DNA of 64,000 nt from Psychrobacter sp. P2G3. Lineage in GTDB: Bacteria > Pseudomonadota > Gammaproteobacteria > Pseudomonadales > Moraxellaceae. The stretch lies in contig NZ_CP012529.1 of the NCBI RefSeq assembly GCF_001593285.1, positions 1,612,001 through 1,676,000 on the forward strand. Direction: 5' to 3'. Below are positions 1-8,966 of the stretch, piece by piece. The translations under genes were made by a program, and so were the position numbers. A model generated the notes under the pieces. That model was not told the DNA's origin. It ran no database searches and saw only the letters and a program-made list of their open reading frames with translations. Numbering within the stretch: the first letter of the stretch is position 1; every line of letters begins with the position of its first letter.

Positions 1-7
1 TGGATCA

Positions 8-1159
8 ATGACTATTGCATGCTTTAAGCCAAAATGGATGGATGAAGAGATCGAAATGCTGCACGAGAGTGCGCTCAAAGTATTTAAAGATTGGGAGGCC
101 CATGATGAGAAGTGGCGTGAAAACGGTATGCTCGATCGTGAGGCTTGGTTAGAAGCGGGCGAGATGGGTTTTTTGTGTGCTTCAATGCCAGAAGAATATG
201 GCGGGGCAGGTGGTGATTTTCGCCATGAAGCGGCGCTGATTTATGCGCAATCTGAAGCCAATCAAGCGGGCTTCGGTGGCTTTTTGCATTCAGGCATCGT
301 CGCCCCTTATATTTTGCATCATGGTACTGAAGAGCAAAAGCAAAAGTGGCTACCCAAAATGGCAACGGGTGAGTTAATCGGCGCGATTGCTATGACTGAG
401 CCAGGCACAGGCTCAGATTTGCAAAACATCAAAACCTACGCAGTCAAAGAAGGTGATGATTATATTATCAATGGCTCAAAGACCTTTATCACTAACGGTC
501 AACTGGGTAATTTAATCATTGTTGCCTGCAAAACTGACCGATCTCTTGGTGCTAAAGGCGTATCGCTTATAGTTGTCGAAACCGATAATGCTCCGGGGTT
601 TGAGCGTGGCAAAAAGCTTAAAAAACTTGGTATGGCATCACAAGATACCTCAGAGCTGTTCTTCAATAACATGCGCGTGCCGCAAGCCAATTTATTGGGT
701 ACGGTTGAAGGGTTAGGTTTTGCGCAATTAATGCAAGAATTACCGCAAGAGCGTTTGATTGTAGCACTGGCAGCAATTGGGGCGATGAAATTAGCACTGG
801 ACTTGACCATTGACTATACCAAAGAGCGCACCGCTTTTGGCAAACCTGTTTGGAGCTTTCAAAATACTCGCTTTAAGCTAGCAGAATGCAACACGCATTA
901 TATTGCCTCAAGCGCCTTGTGTGATGCTGCTATTGAAGCGTTGATCGAAAATAAGCTCACGGTGCAGCATGCTGCCTTAATCAAATATTGGGTGACAGAA
1001 AAACAATGTATCGTGATGGATGAGTGCGTCCAGTTATTTGGTGGTTATGGCTATATGATGGAATATCCGATTGCACGTTTATACGCTGATGCGCGCGTAC
1101 AGAAAATCTATGGCGGTACCAACGAGATTATGAAAGAGCTGGCGTCACGCTTTATGTAA
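8..1159 (+). CDS. Acyl-CoA dehydrogenase
   Basis: Predicted flavin-dependent acyl-CoA dehydrogenase for the first step of a cytoplasmic beta-oxidation spiral, making a trans-2-enoyl-CoA. The 383-residue length is normal for the family. The protein shows the PEEYGG segment near residue 62, the AMTEPGTGSD flavin/substrate loop near residue 127, FITNG near 155, ERTAFGKP near 273, and the C-terminal QLFGGYGYMMEYP and KIYGGTNEIMKE signatures. The ATG is only 7 bases into the window, so a start further upstream cannot be excluded and no ribosome site can be judged. It is followed 80 bp later by a thiolase and then by a FadJ-like enzyme and a racemase-like protein on the same strand, probably one operon. 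Substrate chain length cannot be read from the sequence. Confidence 0.9.
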   Translation: MTIACFKPKWMDEEIEMLHESALKVFKDWEAHDEKWRENGMLDREAWLEAGEMGFLCASMPEEYGGAGGDFRHEAALIYAQSEANQAGFGGFLHSGIVAPYILHHGTEEQKQKWLPKMATGELIGAIAMTEPGTGSDLQNIKTYAVKEGDDYIINGSKTFITNGQLGNLIIVACKTDRSLGAKGVSLIVVETDNAPGFERGKKLKKLGMASQDTSELFFNNMRVPQANLLGTVEGLGFAQLMQELPQERLIVALAAIGAMKLALDLTIDYTKERTAFGKPVWSFQNTRFKLAECNTHYIASSALCDAAIEALIENKLTVQHAALIKYWVTEKQCIVMDECVQLFGGYGYMMEYPIARLYADARVQKIYGGTNEIMKELASRFM

Positions 1160-1239
1160 GCGTCTCGTTTATAAATAATCAAAAATTTCACTAAGACCAT
1201 TTCATTAAGACTATTTTATCAAGACTATAAGGATATAGC

Positions 1240-2448
1240 ATGATTCAGACGGCTTACATTTACGACGCCATTCGTACCCCTCGCGGTAAAGGCAAAGCAG
1301 GCGGCAGCTTAAATCAAGCGACCCCCATTTGGCTGGTACGCACTTTACTTAATGCCATGCAACAGCGTAATGATTTAGACACTAGCTTGGTCGACGATGT
1401 CGTGCTCGGCTGTGTGACCCCAATCGGTGAACAGGGCGCAGATATTGCCCGCATTGCGGTGCTTGATGCGGGCTGGCATGAAACTGTCGCTGGCGTGACA
1501 TTGTCGCGTTTTTGCGCCTCTGGCCTTGAATCAATTAACTTGGCAGCGAGTAAAATCATGTCAGGTATGGAGGATATGGTCGTTGCAGGCGGTGTGGAAT
1601 CAATGAGCCGTGTAAAAATGGGCGCAGATGGTGGCGCTTGGTTTATGGATCCGCGGGTAAATTCTGTGACTGGCTTTGCCCCGCAAGGCGTTGGTGCCGA
1701 TACCATTGCAACACTTGAAGGTTTTAGTCGTACAGATGTTGATGCCTTTGCTACCGAGTCGCATAACCGTGCTGCTAACGCATGGGCTGCTGGTTACTAT
1801 GACAATGCGGTGATACCTGTGCATGATTTAAATGGTCGTTTGCTTTTAGATAAAGATGAGACCATTCGTCCTAATACTACCGTTGATACTTTAGCAGGGC
1901 TCAAGCCTTCGTTTGCATCGCTTGGTGCTATGGGCTTTGATAGCGTCTTGCTGGACAAATATACCAATATCGAGCGTATCAATCATGTGCATCATGCTGG
2001 TAATTCCTCTGGTATCGTTGATGGCTCTGCGCTTTGCCTTTTGGGGAGTGAGGCTGCGGGTAAAAAAGCAGGGTTGCGTCCGCGTGCGAAAGTCATTATG
2101 GCGTCGGTTATTGGCTCTGAGCCCTCTATTATGCTGACCGGTCCGACACCTGCTTGCCAAAAGGCGCTCAAAAAAGCCGGTATGACGGCAGCTGATATTG
2201 ATTTATGGGAAATCAACGAAGCGTTCGCCGCGATACCGATGAAGACAGCGAAAGATTTGGGTGTCTCATTGGATAAAGTCAACGTCAATGGTGGCGCTAT
2301 TGCGATGGGACATCCATTAGGAGCTACTGGAGCCATGCTGCTCACCACTGTGCTTGAGGAGTTAGAGCGTCGTGACCTAAAAACGGCCATGATTACGCTT
2401 TGTATCGGTGGCGGTATGGGCATCGCGACTATCATTGAGCGTGTATAA
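1240..2448 (+). CDS. Acetyl-CoA C-acyltransferase (thiolase)
   Basis: Thiolase, 402 residues, closing the beta-oxidation cycle by thiolytic release of acetyl-CoA. The active-site cysteine lies in [10 protein letters not shown] near residue 91. The C-terminal catalytic motifs are also present: NEAFAAIP, the histidine in [15 protein letters not shown], and the second cysteine in [16 protein letters not shown] sits just before the ATG. It lies 80 bp after the acyl-CoA dehydrogenase and 56 bp before the bifunctional hydratase/dehydrogenase, so it most likely acts as the FadA/FadI partner of that enzyme. It is distinct from the second thiolase at 24.1 kb, which resembles 3-oxoadipyl-CoA thiolases more closely. 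Confidence 0.92.
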   Translation: MIQTAYIYDAIRTPRGKGKAGGSLNQATPIWLVRTLLNAMQQRNDLDTSLVDDVVLGCVTPIGEQGADIARIAVLDAGWHETVAGVTLSRFCASGLESINLAASKIMSGMEDMVVAGGVESMSRVKMGADGGAWFMDPRVNSVTGFAPQGVGADTIATLEGFSRTDVDAFATESHNRAANAWAAGYYDNAVIPVHDLNGRLLLDKDETIRPNTTVDTLAGLKPSFASLGAMGFDSVLLDKYTNIERINHVHHAGNSSGIVDGSALCLLGSEAAGKKAGLRPRAKVIMASVIGSEPSIMLTGPTPACQKALKKAGMTAADIDLWEINEAFAAIPMKTAKDLGVSLDKVNVNGGAIAMGHPLGATGAMLLTTVLEELERRDLKTAMITLCIGGGMGIATIIERV

Positions 2449-2504
2449 GCTATCTGTAAGACGATGGTTAAATAATAAGTTTGAATTTAAAAAAAGGAAT
2501 AATA

Positions 2505-4691
2505 ATGAGCATGGATTGCACCCAAACGATTAATGAGTTGGCAGATTTTTCTGCTGAGCGTGACGATGGCAATATCGTAATAGTCACTATTAACCAAACC
2601 GCGCGTAAGATGAATGTGATTGATGATACTTTTAATCACTCATTTGCGGTATTGGTCGATGCTTTCACAAACGATGAGACGGCTAAAGGGCTTATCTTAA
2701 CGTCAGGTAAAGAGTCTTTTATCGTTGGCGCTGATATTGACCAGCTTGCGAGTATTCAAACCCACGAGCAAGCGTTTAAATTGGTTGAGTCGCTCAAGGC
2801 AAGCCTACGTAAACTTGAAAAATCTGGCAAACCTGTCGTTGCAGCGATGACAGGTTCGGCGCTTGGTGGCGGGCTAGAAGTTGCGTTGGGCTGTCATTAT
2901 CGACTCGCCATCGATTCAGCTAGAACTAAAATTGGATTGCCCGAGGTGAAGTTAGGCTTGCTACCCGGTGGCGGTGGTACTCAGCGTCTCATGCGCCTAC
3001 TCGGTATGCAAAAGTCGCTTGAGATGATGACCCAAGGTAAAATTGTCAGTGCTATCGCTGCTAAAGAGATTGGGTTTATTGATGCGATAGCTAGTGACAA
3101 AGACGATATGTTAAACAAAGCTAAAGCGTGGATTAAGGCCAATCCTGATGCACAGCAACCGTGGGACAAAAAAGGCTTTAGCATTCCTGGTGGCAATGCG
3201 AATCATCCAAAGAATGCGCAAATGCTATCTGTTGCGCCAGCTATGGCGTATCAGAAATCTCACGGCAATTATCCTGCTATTATCCATATCATGTCTTGCG
3301 TATTTGAAGGTAGCTTACTTGATATCGATGCTGCGCTTGAGGTCGAATCGAGCTACTTTGCTGCTTGTGTACTCTCGCCTGAATCCAACAATTTAATCAC
3401 TTCTATGTGGACGCAATTAAACCAGATTAAAAAAGGACAATCGCGTCCTAACGGCTTTGATCGACAAAAAGTAAATAAGGTTGCGGTACTTGGCGCAGGC
3501 ATGATGGGTGCTGGGATTGCATATGTTGCCGCCAAAGCGGGCATCAATGTGGTGCTATTAGACACCAGTATTGAAAATGCCAATAGAGGTAAACAATATT
3601 CAGAAAAGCTACTTGATAAAGCCATTAATCGCGGACGCTCAAACGATACCAAAAAAGAAGCGTTATTAAGTAAAATTCAAACCACCACTTCCTATGATGA
3701 TATTGCAAGTTGTGATTTGGTCATCGAAGCGGTATTTGAAAATCGCGATATCAAAGCCAAGTGTACCGAACAAGCAGAAGCCGTCATTGCTGAAACGGTC
3801 GTTTATGCTTCTAATACGTCGACCATTCCTATTACGAGCTTAGCCACTGCAAGTAAACGTCCTTCTCAATTCATCGGGCTGCACTTTTTCTCACCAGTCG
3901 ATAAGATGCCTTTGGTTGAGATTATCATGGGCGCGCAGACTGATGATGAAACCTTAGCAAAAGCCTTTGATTTCGTTTTACAAATTGGCAAAACGCCTAT
4001 CGTCGTCAACGACAGTCGCGGCTTTTATACCTCGCGCGTATTTGGTACGTATGTCTCAGAAGGTATTGCGATGTTAGGTGAGGGCGTGCATCCACGTCGA
4101 ATTGAAGTGGCAGGTCTCAAAGCTGGTATGCCAATGCCGCCGCTCGCGCTGCAAGATGAAGTGTCGCTTGATTTATCTATGCATATCATGGAGCAATCCA
4201 AAAAAGATACGCTCAGCGAGGGCAAAGAATGGGTCAGTCATCCATCTGCTGCAGTGCTTAATGTGATTGCAAAAGACCACGAACGCTTAGGTAAAAAGGT
4301 CGACAAAGGCTTTTATGATTATTCGCAAAATGATGAAGGTAAAGGCGATAAGAGATTATGGCCAAAACTTACTGAACTGTTTCCACCCATTGATGAGCAG
4401 CCAGACATGCAAGAGCTGATAGATCGACTGCTCTATATCCAAGCCAACGAATCGGCTCGTTGTTACGAAGAAAATGTCTTGCGGGCTGTTGCTGAAGGTA
4501 ATGTAGGGTCAATCTTTGGTTGGGGTTTCGCCCCACATCAAGGGGGTACGCTCCAGTTTATCAATGCGACAGGTGTAGAAAAGTTTGTTAAGCGTAGTCA
4601 TGAGCTGGCAGCTAAGTTTGGCACGCGTTTTGAGCCTGCACAGATTCTGATTGAGATGGCAAAAAAAGGCGAGGTATTTTCAGATGACTGA
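2505..4691 (+). CDS. Bifunctional enoyl-CoA hydratase / 3-hydroxyacyl-CoA dehydrogenase (FadJ-like)
   Basis: Multifunctional beta-oxidation alpha subunit of about 728 residues. The N-terminal crotonase domain (about 1-200) shows GADIDQLAS, GGGLEVALGCHYR and the catalytic-loop LPEVKLGLLPGGGGTQR. An NAD-binding domain follows, with the Rossmann motif GAGMMGAGIAYVAAKAG near residue 328, then the 3-hydroxyacyl-CoA dehydrogenase C-terminal domains (GLHFFSPVDKMPLVEII; DSRGFYTSR). I start at the ATG with AAAAAAGGA 6-8 bases upstream; an in-frame TTG at 2481 would add eight residues but lacks such a site. The 3' end overlaps the next gene by 8 bases, indicating translational coupling. Length and architecture fit FadJ/FadB, but an assignment to either would need phylogeny. 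Confidence 0.92.
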   Translation: MSMDCTQTINELADFSAERDDGNIVIVTINQTARKMNVIDDTFNHSFAVLVDAFTNDETAKGLILTSGKESFIVGADIDQLASIQTHEQAFKLVESLKASLRKLEKSGKPVVAAMTGSALGGGLEVALGCHYRLAIDSARTKIGLPEVKLGLLPGGGGTQRLMRLLGMQKSLEMMTQGKIVSAIAAKEIGFIDAIASDKDDMLNKAKAWIKANPDAQQPWDKKGFSIPGGNANHPKNAQMLSVAPAMAYQKSHGNYPAIIHIMSCVFEGSLLDIDAALEVESSYFAACVLSPESNNLITSMWTQLNQIKKGQSRPNGFDRQKVNKVAVLGAGMMGAGIAYVAAKAGINVVLLDTSIENANRGKQYSEKLLDKAINRGRSNDTKKEALLSKIQTTTSYDDIASCDLVIEAVFENRDIKAKCTEQAEAVIAETVVYASNTSTIPITSLATASKRPSQFIGLHFFSPVDKMPLVEIIMGAQTDDETLAKAFDFVLQIGKTPIVVNDSRGFYTSRVFGTYVSEGIAMLGEGVHPRRIEVAGLKAGMPMPPLALQDEVSLDLSMHIMEQSKKDTLSEGKEWVSHPSAAVLNVIAKDHERLGKKVDKGFYDYSQNDEGKGDKRLWPKLTELFPPIDEQPDMQELIDRLLYIQANESARCYEENVLRAVAEGNVGSIFGWGFAPHQGGTLQFINATGVEKFVKRSHELAAKFGTRFEPAQILIEMAKKGEVFSDD

Positions 4692-5793
4692 TGATTCAAG
4701 ACCGAACAGTTCGATATCAAATATTGCGAAAGACATGATGGCTGACTGTCTAAACGGGCTCAAGGTTGTCGATCTCACGCGTAATCTCCCTGGTCCATTC
4801 GCGACGCGCTTACTCGCCGATCTTGGTGCAGAAATTATCAAGATTGAACCAGAGAATGGCGACCCAGGACGTGCGTTTGGTGAGTTGTTTAAGGCTTTAA
4901 ACCATGGCAAATATTGTGAAAAGGTGGGTTTTCGTAGTGAAGCAGGCATCGAAGCAATAAAAGCACACATCAAAGATGCGGACGTGATGCTTGATAGCTT
5001 TCGCCCTGAGGTCCTTGTTGGAATGGGTTTAGATGCCGCTACTTTACATGCTATCAATCCAAAACTGGTGATGGTTTCTATCACAGGCTATGGTATTCCA
5101 GAGGCGCTTGATGCATCAGCTAAAGCTTGGGCAGCAAAGGCTGGTCATGATATCAACTTTATGGCAATGAGCGGCACCCTTGATCAACTCAAAACAGCCT
5201 CAGGTGACCAAGCCATGCCCAATATGCAATTTGCAGATTTGGCTGGCGGTAGTGATACCGCAGTGATTGCCTTACTGGCAGCGGTATTTGCTGCTAAGAA
5301 TACAGGGCGAGGTCGACACATTGCCGTGAGTATGACGCACAGCTTGTATCATCATCTGGTCATGCCAAAAGCAACGGCTGATATGATGGAAAACATAAAT
5401 GGACAACGCCCAGAGCCACATCAGGACTTTTTAGGTGGCATGTTGCCATGCTATCGCTTGTATAAAACGCAAGACGGTCGCCATATGGCAGTCGGTTCAT
5501 TAGAGTTTAAGTTCTGGCGATTATTATGCGAGACCTTAGACTTATCTGAATACGTTGATGCTCATTGGCAGCGTGGATCAATGCCTAATACAGTTGAAAG
5601 TAAAAAAGCTGAGCAGGCAATGACAGAGAAATTTGCCAGTCAATCAATTGCGCATTGGCAAAAAGTATTCGCAGAGGTTGATGCTTGCGTAACCCCTGTA
5701 CTTAATCTAGCAGAAGCTCAAAGCCATCCTCTGTTTGCGCATCAAGATAAGCATCAAGCAATAGCAGCATGGCAGGTTATTGCTAGTGTATAG
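4684..5793 (+). CDS. Alpha-methylacyl-CoA racemase-like CoA-transferase family III protein
   Basis: Member of the CaiB/BaiF family, about 369 residues. It carries the opening LNGLKVVDLTRNLPGPFATRLLADLGAEIIKIE pattern of the family (cited only as a pattern, residues about 20-50), and a GHDINFMAMSG segment that matches the histidine-containing loop of alpha-methylacyl-CoA racemases better than that of CoA transferases. It is therefore more likely a racemase that lets 2-methyl-branched acyl-CoAs enter the upstream beta-oxidation enzymes. The chosen ATG overlaps the stop of the preceding gene. A pair of ATGs at 4735/4738 would start right before the conserved domain and remains possible. A terminator follows 48 bp after the stop, closing the operon. 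Confidence 0.8.
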   Translation: MTDDSRPNSSISNIAKDMMADCLNGLKVVDLTRNLPGPFATRLLADLGAEIIKIEPENGDPGRAFGELFKALNHGKYCEKVGFRSEAGIEAIKAHIKDADVMLDSFRPEVLVGMGLDAATLHAINPKLVMVSITGYGIPEALDASAKAWAAKAGHDINFMAMSGTLDQLKTASGDQAMPNMQFADLAGGSDTAVIALLAAVFAAKNTGRGRHIAVSMTHSLYHHLVMPKATADMMENINGQRPEPHQDFLGGMLPCYRLYKTQDGRHMAVGSLEFKFWRLLCETLDLSEYVDAHWQRGSMPNTVESKKAEQAMTEKFASQSIAHWQKVFAEVDACVTPVLNLAEAQSHPLFAHQDKHQAIAAWQVIASV

Positions 5794-5840
5794 ACTCAAT
5801 TAAACGTCATTTACATCCTGTAGCAAAGAGTTAACCATAA

Positions 5841-5865
5841 AAAGGCCCCGATAAGGGGCTTTTTC
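5841..5865 (+). terminator. Rho-independent terminator of the beta-oxidation operon
   Basis: AAAG-g-CCCC and GGGG-CTTT arms enclose a GATAA loop, with one bulged G, and run into TTTTT. It lies 48 bp after the racemase-like gene and matches the end of that operon. Confidence 0.8.
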
Positions 5866-6250
5866 GCATCTTTAATAAACTTTTATGTCATCTCTTTAAT
5901 TTCTAGTAAGCACAATTAGCTCTTGATAGTCCAAATATAAATAGTGTTATTTAAACTTTCAGAATATCTCTGTTTTTTTCCGTATAGTCTTATATTTATA
6001 ACAATATATCTATGGGTATTAGCTGTACTTATACATAGTATTATTTTATATCGTTTGACTGCAATTATGTAGCGCCATATATTGAATGACTGCCGGAGAT
6101 GACTGGTCTAAGAATAGATAGTTGATATTTTTTCAACTGTCTATTTATTTATCATTAGTATTTTTAATATAAAAACACCTATTAGCTGGTATTAATGGGC
6201 CGATAACTATTATTTATATAGAAATTATTTATAACAAGGGACTGTTTAGA
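5866..6250. other. AT-rich intergenic region with a hairpin
   Basis: No gene is seen in these 385 bp. The only clear structure is an inverted repeat at 6113-6145 (13-bp arms AATAGATAGTTGA and TCAACTGTCTATT, one G-T wobble, T-rich loop), followed by TATTTATC. It could be a second terminator or part of the leader of the deacetylase gene. AAGGGA lies 10 bases before the next start codon. Confidence 0.4.
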
Positions 6251-7276
6251 ATGAAAATATATAGCCATGAAAACCAAATGCTCCATCATCCAAAAACATA
6301 TTTTTCTCGTGGACAAATGCGTGAACCACAAGAAAAGCCTGAGCGTTTAACGGAGTTACTAAAAGCGCCAGAAGCGATGGGATTAGAAGTTATCACTGCC
6401 AAAGATATAGGTATTGATCCAATATTGGCTGTACATGCCTTTGATTACGTCGAGTTTTTGAAGCATGGACATGATGAATGGATGGCGGTAGATGAGGAGA
6501 TGGGAGAGGAGGTTCAAACGACCGTTTATATCCCAAATAATCCTGGTCTTGGAATCTTAGCTAAAGCAGCTAAATATCAAGCTGATGGCAGCGCACCTAT
6601 TGGTAAGCATTCATGGACATCAATCTACTGGTCTGCCCAAACGGCGCTTAATGCTGCAGATTCATTATTGGACGATGCGACAAGTCAAAACGCTATCCAA
6701 GTCTGTATCACTAGACCTGCAGGTCATCATGCGCGCAAAAGTGCCGCTGGTGGCTTTTGCTATCTAAACAATGCGGCAATTATCGCTGAGCACCTCCGTC
6801 AAAAATACCAAAAAATAGCCATCATAGATACTGACATGCATCATGGTCAGGGTATTCAAGAAATATTTTATAACCGTAAAGATGTGCTCTATACCTCAGT
6901 ACACGGCAGTCCTATTAATTTCTATCCAGTAGTTGCAGGTCATGAGCATGAAAGAGGTGAAGGAGAGGGATATGGGTATAACATTAATTTTCCCATGCCT
7001 CATGGTACGGATGAAGATGGGTTTTTTGATCAAGTCGATAAATCAATAGCATCTTTAAAATTGTTCAATCCTGACGTGATCGTCCATGTCTTAGGATTCG
7101 ATGTTTATAAAGATGACCCTCAAGCTAAATGTGAAGTCAGTACGCAGGGTTTTAAAACTTTGGCGCAAAAGCTCAAAGCATTAAGCAAACCAGTCATTGT
7201 CTTAGTAGAAGGCGGTTACTGTATAGAAAAGCTTAATGAGAACCTACAGGCATTTTTATCTGGATTCACTGAATAA
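6251..7276 (+). CDS. Acetylpolyamine amidohydrolase-type deacetylase (HDAC superfamily)
   Basis: Zinc-dependent deacetylase of the histone-deacetylase fold, 341 residues, predicted to remove acetyl groups from acetylated amines in the cytoplasm. The histidine dyad is H159-H160 in RPAGHHA. The zinc ligands are D195 and H197 in DTDMHHGQG and D284 in LGFDVYKDDP; the catalytic tyrosine is Y323 in EGGYCIEKL. From memory these fall at or within one residue of the corresponding residues of the Mycoplana ramosa acetylpolyamine amidohydrolase, which supports that subfamily over class I HDAC-like acetoin enzymes. It leads a cluster with two transporters and a ThDP enzyme on the same strand, so the true substrate may be an N-acetylated catabolite rather than a polyamine. 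Confidence 0.87.
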   Translation: MKIYSHENQMLHHPKTYFSRGQMREPQEKPERLTELLKAPEAMGLEVITAKDIGIDPILAVHAFDYVEFLKHGHDEWMAVDEEMGEEVQTTVYIPNNPGLGILAKAAKYQADGSAPIGKHSWTSIYWSAQTALNAADSLLDDATSQNAIQVCITRPAGHHARKSAAGGFCYLNNAAIIAEHLRQKYQKIAIIDTDMHHGQGIQEIFYNRKDVLYTSVHGSPINFYPVVAGHEHERGEGEGYGYNINFPMPHGTDEDGFFDQVDKSIASLKLFNPDVIVHVLGFDVYKDDPQAKCEVSTQGFKTLAQKLKALSKPVIVLVEGGYCIEKLNENLQAFLSGFTE

Positions 7277-7363
7277 GAAAGTAGCGATTAATAAGTAAAT
7301 AAGAAACCTCTGTTGAAAGGACTTCAACAAGCAAGATGTATGAAAATACAGGGAGAGTTAACT

Positions 7364-8791
7364 ATGTATGATTCGCAGGAACGTTTAATTTTAGGCTTTT
7401 TAATTGTTATATATTTCTTTTTCTTATTTGGTGTATCACTTTATATCAATAAAAAGAGCATTAAAACCTACGATGATTTTAACGTTGCAGGAAGGTCGGT
7501 ATCCCTATTCCCACTTATACTAACCTTCGTAGGTACTGCGGTTGGTGGTGCTACTCTTTTAGGATTTATGGAAAATGGTTTTTTATTTGGAATGGGTCAG
7601 CAGTGGTTAAATTTTTCGATTTTCCTTGCCGGTGTGGTAATGCTTGGGTTCTTCTTAAAGAGAATTCGTGCGCTTGGTGAAAAGTATGAAATGGTCACTA
7701 TTGCGGATTTTACGGTCTTAAGATTTGGCGAAGGTGCTAGAATTCCTACGGTAGCCAGTACCATGGTTGCTTATAGCGCAATAACAGGATTACAGTTCGT
7801 AGCTATTGCTACTATCATCAATTTAACTATGGGTCTTGATATAACCACGGGTATTTTAATCAGTTGGGTGATGCTGACATTGAAGACCTATTTTGGTGGT
7901 ATGAAATCAGTCATTTGGCAAGATGCATTTCATGGCACGATACAGACAATCGGCATCTTTATTCTATTTGTCATCGTTATTATAGCTTCTGGTGGTTTAG
8001 AGGCAGTGCAACTTAATGTAGCAGCGTCTGATCAACCTGATTTTTTGAATATCATGGGTATTCCACCTTCTGAGGTGTTCGTTTATCTGTTGACTATTGG
8101 TGCTTACCAAATGGTTAGACAGGATTTATGGCAAAGGTTCTGGGCTGCTGGAAGCGCTAAAACAGCTAGAACTGGGTATTGGATTGCTATTATCTTAGGT
8201 GCTGTAACCGCTTTTATGATTATTGCCATTGGCGTTATGGCTCGCTTTGGACTCAATTTGGGAGAAATTGATTCAAACTTGACTTACTACGCAGTAATTA
8301 GTGATGTATTTAGTTTCCCAATGGTTGTAGTAATGATTATTGCCCTGCTCGCAACGGTTATTTCAACAGCAGATTCGTTCTTTATGGCAGGCGCTTCTTC
8401 AATTGCAAACGATATTATTAGACCAAGGCTAAAAGAGACACCTGATCTTGATAAGCGGTTATTAAAATACAGTCGTGTATCTGTCATAGCAGTTTCTGTC
8501 CTCTCACTTCTACTTGCCCTTTATATCCCTCAATTGGTTAGTTTATTTGTGACAGGTGCTGCTATGTTAGTGTCAAGCTTATTAGCACCAGTTGTTGCTG
8601 GTTTATTCTGGAAAAAAGCCACTCGATTGGGCGGTACAACCGCAATGTGGGTCGGTTTAATTGTAGCTGTCATTTGGCAAGTGCTTGGTCATCCATTTGG
8701 TTTACATCCTGTATTTGTAGGTCTGCCAGTTTCGATGCTACTAGTTGTTTTTGTGTCATTAGCAACAAGCGATTCAAGTAGTGAGATTTAG
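7364..8791 (+). CDS. Sodium:solute symporter (SSS family)
   Basis: Integral membrane transporter of about 475 residues with some 13 hydrophobic segments, predicted to couple solute import to sodium. The TM1-2 region carries the family pattern YDDFNVAGRSV ... TFVGTAVGGATLLG, where the second part contributes to the central cavity. A later TADSFFMAGASS segment matches the conserved Na+-site helix (TM8 region). I begin at the ATG with GGGAGAG 6 bases upstream rather than at the in-frame codon at 7313, which would add an unconvincing 17-residue leader. It lies 87 bp after the deacetylase gene and upstream of an Nramp-fold transporter and a ThDP enzyme, so it probably imports the cluster's substrate, which is unknown. 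Confidence 0.85.
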   Translation: MYDSQERLILGFLIVIYFFFLFGVSLYINKKSIKTYDDFNVAGRSVSLFPLILTFVGTAVGGATLLGFMENGFLFGMGQQWLNFSIFLAGVVMLGFFLKRIRALGEKYEMVTIADFTVLRFGEGARIPTVASTMVAYSAITGLQFVAIATIINLTMGLDITTGILISWVMLTLKTYFGGMKSVIWQDAFHGTIQTIGIFILFVIVIIASGGLEAVQLNVAASDQPDFLNIMGIPPSEVFVYLLTIGAYQMVRQDLWQRFWAAGSAKTARTGYWIAIILGAVTAFMIIAIGVMARFGLNLGEIDSNLTYYAVISDVFSFPMVVVMIIALLATVISTADSFFMAGASSIANDIIRPRLKETPDLDKRLLKYSRVSVIAVSVLSLLLALYIPQLVSLFVTGAAMLVSSLLAPVVAGLFWKKATRLGGTTAMWVGLIVAVIWQVLGHPFGLHPVFVGLPVSMLLVVFVSLATSDSSSEI

Positions 8792-8966
8792 ATCTTTTAA
8801 TTGAGTGGAGTTGGCTAAGTTTTGTTCAATTAAAAACAACAAGGATGTTTGGTATGAGGATTTCGATTCTAAAAGTGCTCGTGCTCGCTTATGGCGACAT
8901 TTATTCCAAAGTAATGAGTGCGACTAATAGTCAGATTAAATTTTCTATTATTAATGTGAGGTTTCT

